Part shown: piece after piece, positions 61,323 through 64,000 of the stretch
Position numbering within the stretch: position 1 is the stretch's first letter
Layout: every line of letters begins with the position of its first letter
From: Lycocorax pyrrhopterus obiensis
Lineage: Eukaryota; Chordata; Aves; Passeriformes; Paradisaeidae
Assembly (NCBI GenBank): GCA_014706295.1
Contig: JACSVZ010000002.1
Coordinates: forward strand, 59,047,617-59,111,616
Direction: 5' to 3'
DNA: 64,000 bases
The notes under the pieces: model-generated
What the model saw: only the letters and a program-made list of their open reading frames with translations
What the model was told of the DNA's origin: nothing
The model's database searches: none
Program-made: the position numbers and the translations under genes

Positions 61323-63344
61323 TCATCACAGCTGTGATGTCTTCTCATTCTCTTAAGAATTGGTGAGGGCAAGTTGAGGAGAAAGTAAAACTGTTGGTCT
61401 TTAAATCAAAATGATGGCTCTTACCAGTTCTTAAATAACCATGAGGCCTTAGAAGCCATCTTTCCTGTATGTATAGTACACGCTTAGAAAGCTTAAGGAA
61501 GCAAGGTGTCCTTTCTGTGCTCATTTCCACACCTGGTACCCTTTCAGAAACCAGTACTGCCCAGTAAGTTCAACAGCCTCACTGGGAATTTGGTCTCCGC
61601 TTCAGCCATCAGAGTGCCCTTGCTGGCAGCAGGTCCTTGCTGGCTACATACTGTACAGAATTAGGCCAAGAAGGCAGGATAAAACATCCGGTCAAAATAT
61701 CTAGGTCACTTAATAAAGAGTTAAAGTCATTTCACAAAGCACATTTGTTGCTTTTGGTAAGATGCTCCTGCACCTTCAAAAAAGTGTAAGCTAGTGGGAG
61801 TGAGTGACAACTTCATACATGCAGACACTTCTTGCTGGCAGGTTACAATGGGCATTTAACTTATCATCTCATCTCATTTAACTTATCAATCTTCAGTTTC
61901 CACTTCTCTCTCCCACCTGTGCAGAGACTGGTGACCAGTGCACTCAACACAGCCACCTGAATAAGCAGGGGGCTACTTTTCAGCAGAAAGCAGGCTCGAT
62001 GCCTTCTGGACTGCTCCAGCAGCGAGCAATGGGTTGGTGACTCTCAGCTCTCCCCCTGCTAGGTCCCCCCTAGTCCAAGGACTGGAGGGCAGGGACTGTT
62101 AAGAGATACTGGAGTGCTGATGGCTTTTAGGACTGCCCAGACCCCCCTGACACCAGTTAAACCACCAGCCATAAAGCAACACTGGGAGGAAGATACAGCC
62201 TTTCTCACCAGAGAGCTTGTCCACACGGAATCCCTCCACGAGCACTCTGCGGCAGCCGCAGTGCCAGGGATGCAGCACCCAGCAAAGCCGCTTGAACCAA
62301 GGCAGAGCCTGCCCCGCTTTGCTTGCTGGCTGTGCTCACATTCAGAGCTTGAATGCTGCCACAGAGTTGCGTGACTGGCAAAGACCATCAGCCAGAACGA
62401 GTCTCTGCTGAAATTTGTGCTGTCAACTCATTTGCAGCATCACAGTGACCCGGAAAGCCGATGTTATTTCACATTATTTCAAGTGGGGATTTAAGAAAAC
62501 ACAAAATGTACCCCACAACCCCTGACATTTTAGTATTTAATTGCAAGGAGTCATCCTCTGGTAGCCGGGGAGGCTGCATTCAGGTTACTGAAAAAAAAGT
62601 ATTTTGACTTCCCATTTTACAAGCATTAGTCTTTTTCTCCTGTTATATGAAGAAAGTCACTTGGAGACATCCTGCTTGTTTTCATGGAGAACTACAGCAG
62701 GCAGGCCACTGTAGCATTCAGCTGTGTGGTAGCTGTGTAAATGTCCAGGAAACTGAACATTTTCCCACAAAATCCACTGTTTTTGTCTGTGGGTGCTGAC
62801 TTTGCATTCTGAAGTGGAAAAGCAGTATTAATCTGAAAAGGCTCTTGTATTTTCTCAGTCTTCCTTTTATTGTCATTAGGAAGCTTTAAAATTAGAATGC
62901 TTTTTGTAAAGCAGCTGAGATTCTACTGAAATGTTCTGTTTTACTGCTAAGGGGAAAAATGAAGTATTTCTGCACCACAATGTACTTCCTTTTAACTATG
63001 ACATATGAACTAATGAGTCCTCTTTTGCAAACATATTGTTAAAACGATTCAATCTCCAGTTGCTAACAATTGAGAATAAACCATGGTCCTGGCCTCAGAA
63101 ATTCAATACCAGAGCAACAACTCTTATGGTAATTTCAGAGGCCGGTCAAAGACACCTGAGAAAATGTCAGATGTTAGCGTCCATGAATCGTCTGGGCCAG
63201 TGTTTCTCTTCTGTCCTTCAGCTATCTGCCTGAATCTACAAATTTGCACCTGCTTTCAATGTTTTTCATTATTTTCATGCAGAATAAAGGAAAGATAACA
63301 GAGAAAAGTGCCTTATGTTTGATGGAAGAAAATGAACAGGAAAG
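61323..63344. other. Gene-poor spacer
   Basis: No exon or TE recognised. The segment 62050-62400 is somewhat GC-richer, giving overlapping small ORFs on both strands, but no CpG island. Confidence 0.5.
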
Positions 63345-64000
63345 AGAAACAAAGCATACAAAATGAACCTTTATTAAATGAAAGAAAATCTGTTTTGTGG
63401 GTCAAATATGAAATAGAATATACAAAAACTTTACATCAGATCTCTTGTCAAAGAAATTAAGTTCTATCTAGCCTGAAGTAGCACTTGTTCTTTCCAAGAC
63501 AACACAAATGGGTGAATATGCATCTTGTGGCAGTACAGGATCACATAGTCTGCTGTGCTAAATTTCTGGTTACAGAGAAGAGAAGTTAAAAATCTAAACG
63601 ATGTCTCTAAAGAACCCAACTATTCAACAAAGTAATCTAAAACCATGAATGCTGATCACTATGTATTCTCTTACAAGCAAATGACAGGTGGGTCAAGTGC
63701 AGAGTTCACAAAGCTTGCATATCATGTTCTGTTTCTATACAAATATAAATAGTTCTTTTTTATTTCAAAAATCCTTTTATATTTGATAGCTTTCTTTGTG
63801 GAAAAGGATGACCAGTTCGTCAGGTTCCTGCTGTACTACCCAGACAATTCCATCTCCTTTATCTCCTCCTTTATTTGAAGATTGTAACCCATAAACCACG
63901 GCCTGCAATATTTTTAGAAACTTGATGTGTGTTTAATCACAAATCTTTGTACGACTGTCCCGTACATGAAGGTTCTGCAGAGCTTCTAACATGTCTTTGG
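63345..64000 (-). other. Probable 3' end (3' UTR) of a minus-strand gene entering from the right
   Basis: On the minus strand an AATAAA (63370-63375) is followed 5-30 bases later by a T/GT-rich stretch (TTTTGTATGCTTTGTTTCTC), the layout of a cleavage and polyadenylation site. Further AATAAA hexamers lie upstream at 63759-63764 and 63870-63875. From recalled mammalian gene order, the neighbour on the promoter side of KCNG2, in the same direction, is CTDP1, so this could be its 3' UTR. No CTDP1 protein sequence is visible. A possible terminal coding exon at 63777-63902 is considered separately. It may equally be unrelated AT-rich sequence. Confidence 0.35.
63370..63375 (-). terminator. Poly(A) signal AATAAA
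   Basis: Canonical hexamer on the minus strand with a U-rich downstream element; the predicted cleavage site is near 63348-63358. Hexamers are frequent in AT-rich DNA, so confidence rests on the downstream element only. Confidence 0.4.

Noticed and set aside
1..64000. CRISPR arrays, operons, phage or other prokaryotic systems
   Set aside because: The sequence is vertebrate: spliced K+ channel gene, CpG island, CR1 and ERV LTRs. No regularly spaced repeat array exists.

Overview
The window is vertebrate nuclear DNA and almost certainly from a bird. Gene density is very low, introns are long, and the repeats are CR1 LINE 3' ends and short avian-type ERV LTRs. I see no Alu, L1 or B-element sequence. 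One LTR (46352-46757) resembles LTRs I associate with zebra finch and other songbirds, so a passerine is plausible but not proven.

Only one protein-coding exon is secure. The minus-strand exon at 1085-1908 carries the first coding half of a silent voltage-gated potassium channel subunit, best matched to KCNG2 (Kv6.2). It covers the N-terminus, the complete T1 tetramerisation domain and the S1 helix. It ends at a clean GTAAGT donor, so the rest of the channel (S2-S6, pore) must lie beyond the left edge. An acceptor at 1909-1911 shows that the gene continues upstream. The natural promoter is the strong CpG island at about 30480-31680, which would make 1.9-30.8 kb a large 5' intron. That intron holds fragments of CR1, simple repeats and otherwise unremarkable unique DNA.

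From 31.9 to 46.3 kb I see no confident gene. A T/G-rich low-complexity tract lies just beyond the CpG island, and one long but unconvincing ORF sits at 33.5-34.1 kb. Between 46.35 and 48.94 kb three different solo-LTR-like elements sit within 2.6 kb. The middle one has a perfect 5-bp target-site duplication. From 53.9 to 61.3 kb there is a cluster of CR1 fragments in both orientations. The last ~650 bases look like the 3' end of another minus-strand gene: a poly(A) signal at 63370-63375 with a U-rich downstream element. By recalled mammalian gene order CTDP1 is a candidate, but the sequence itself does not show this.

I found no new biological system. The best leads are the alternative 5' structures of KCNG2 (an upstream ORF and a possible in-frame N-terminal extension encoded in the CpG island), a possibly bidirectional promoter, inverted CR1 pairs inside the transcribed intron, and the LTR cluster.
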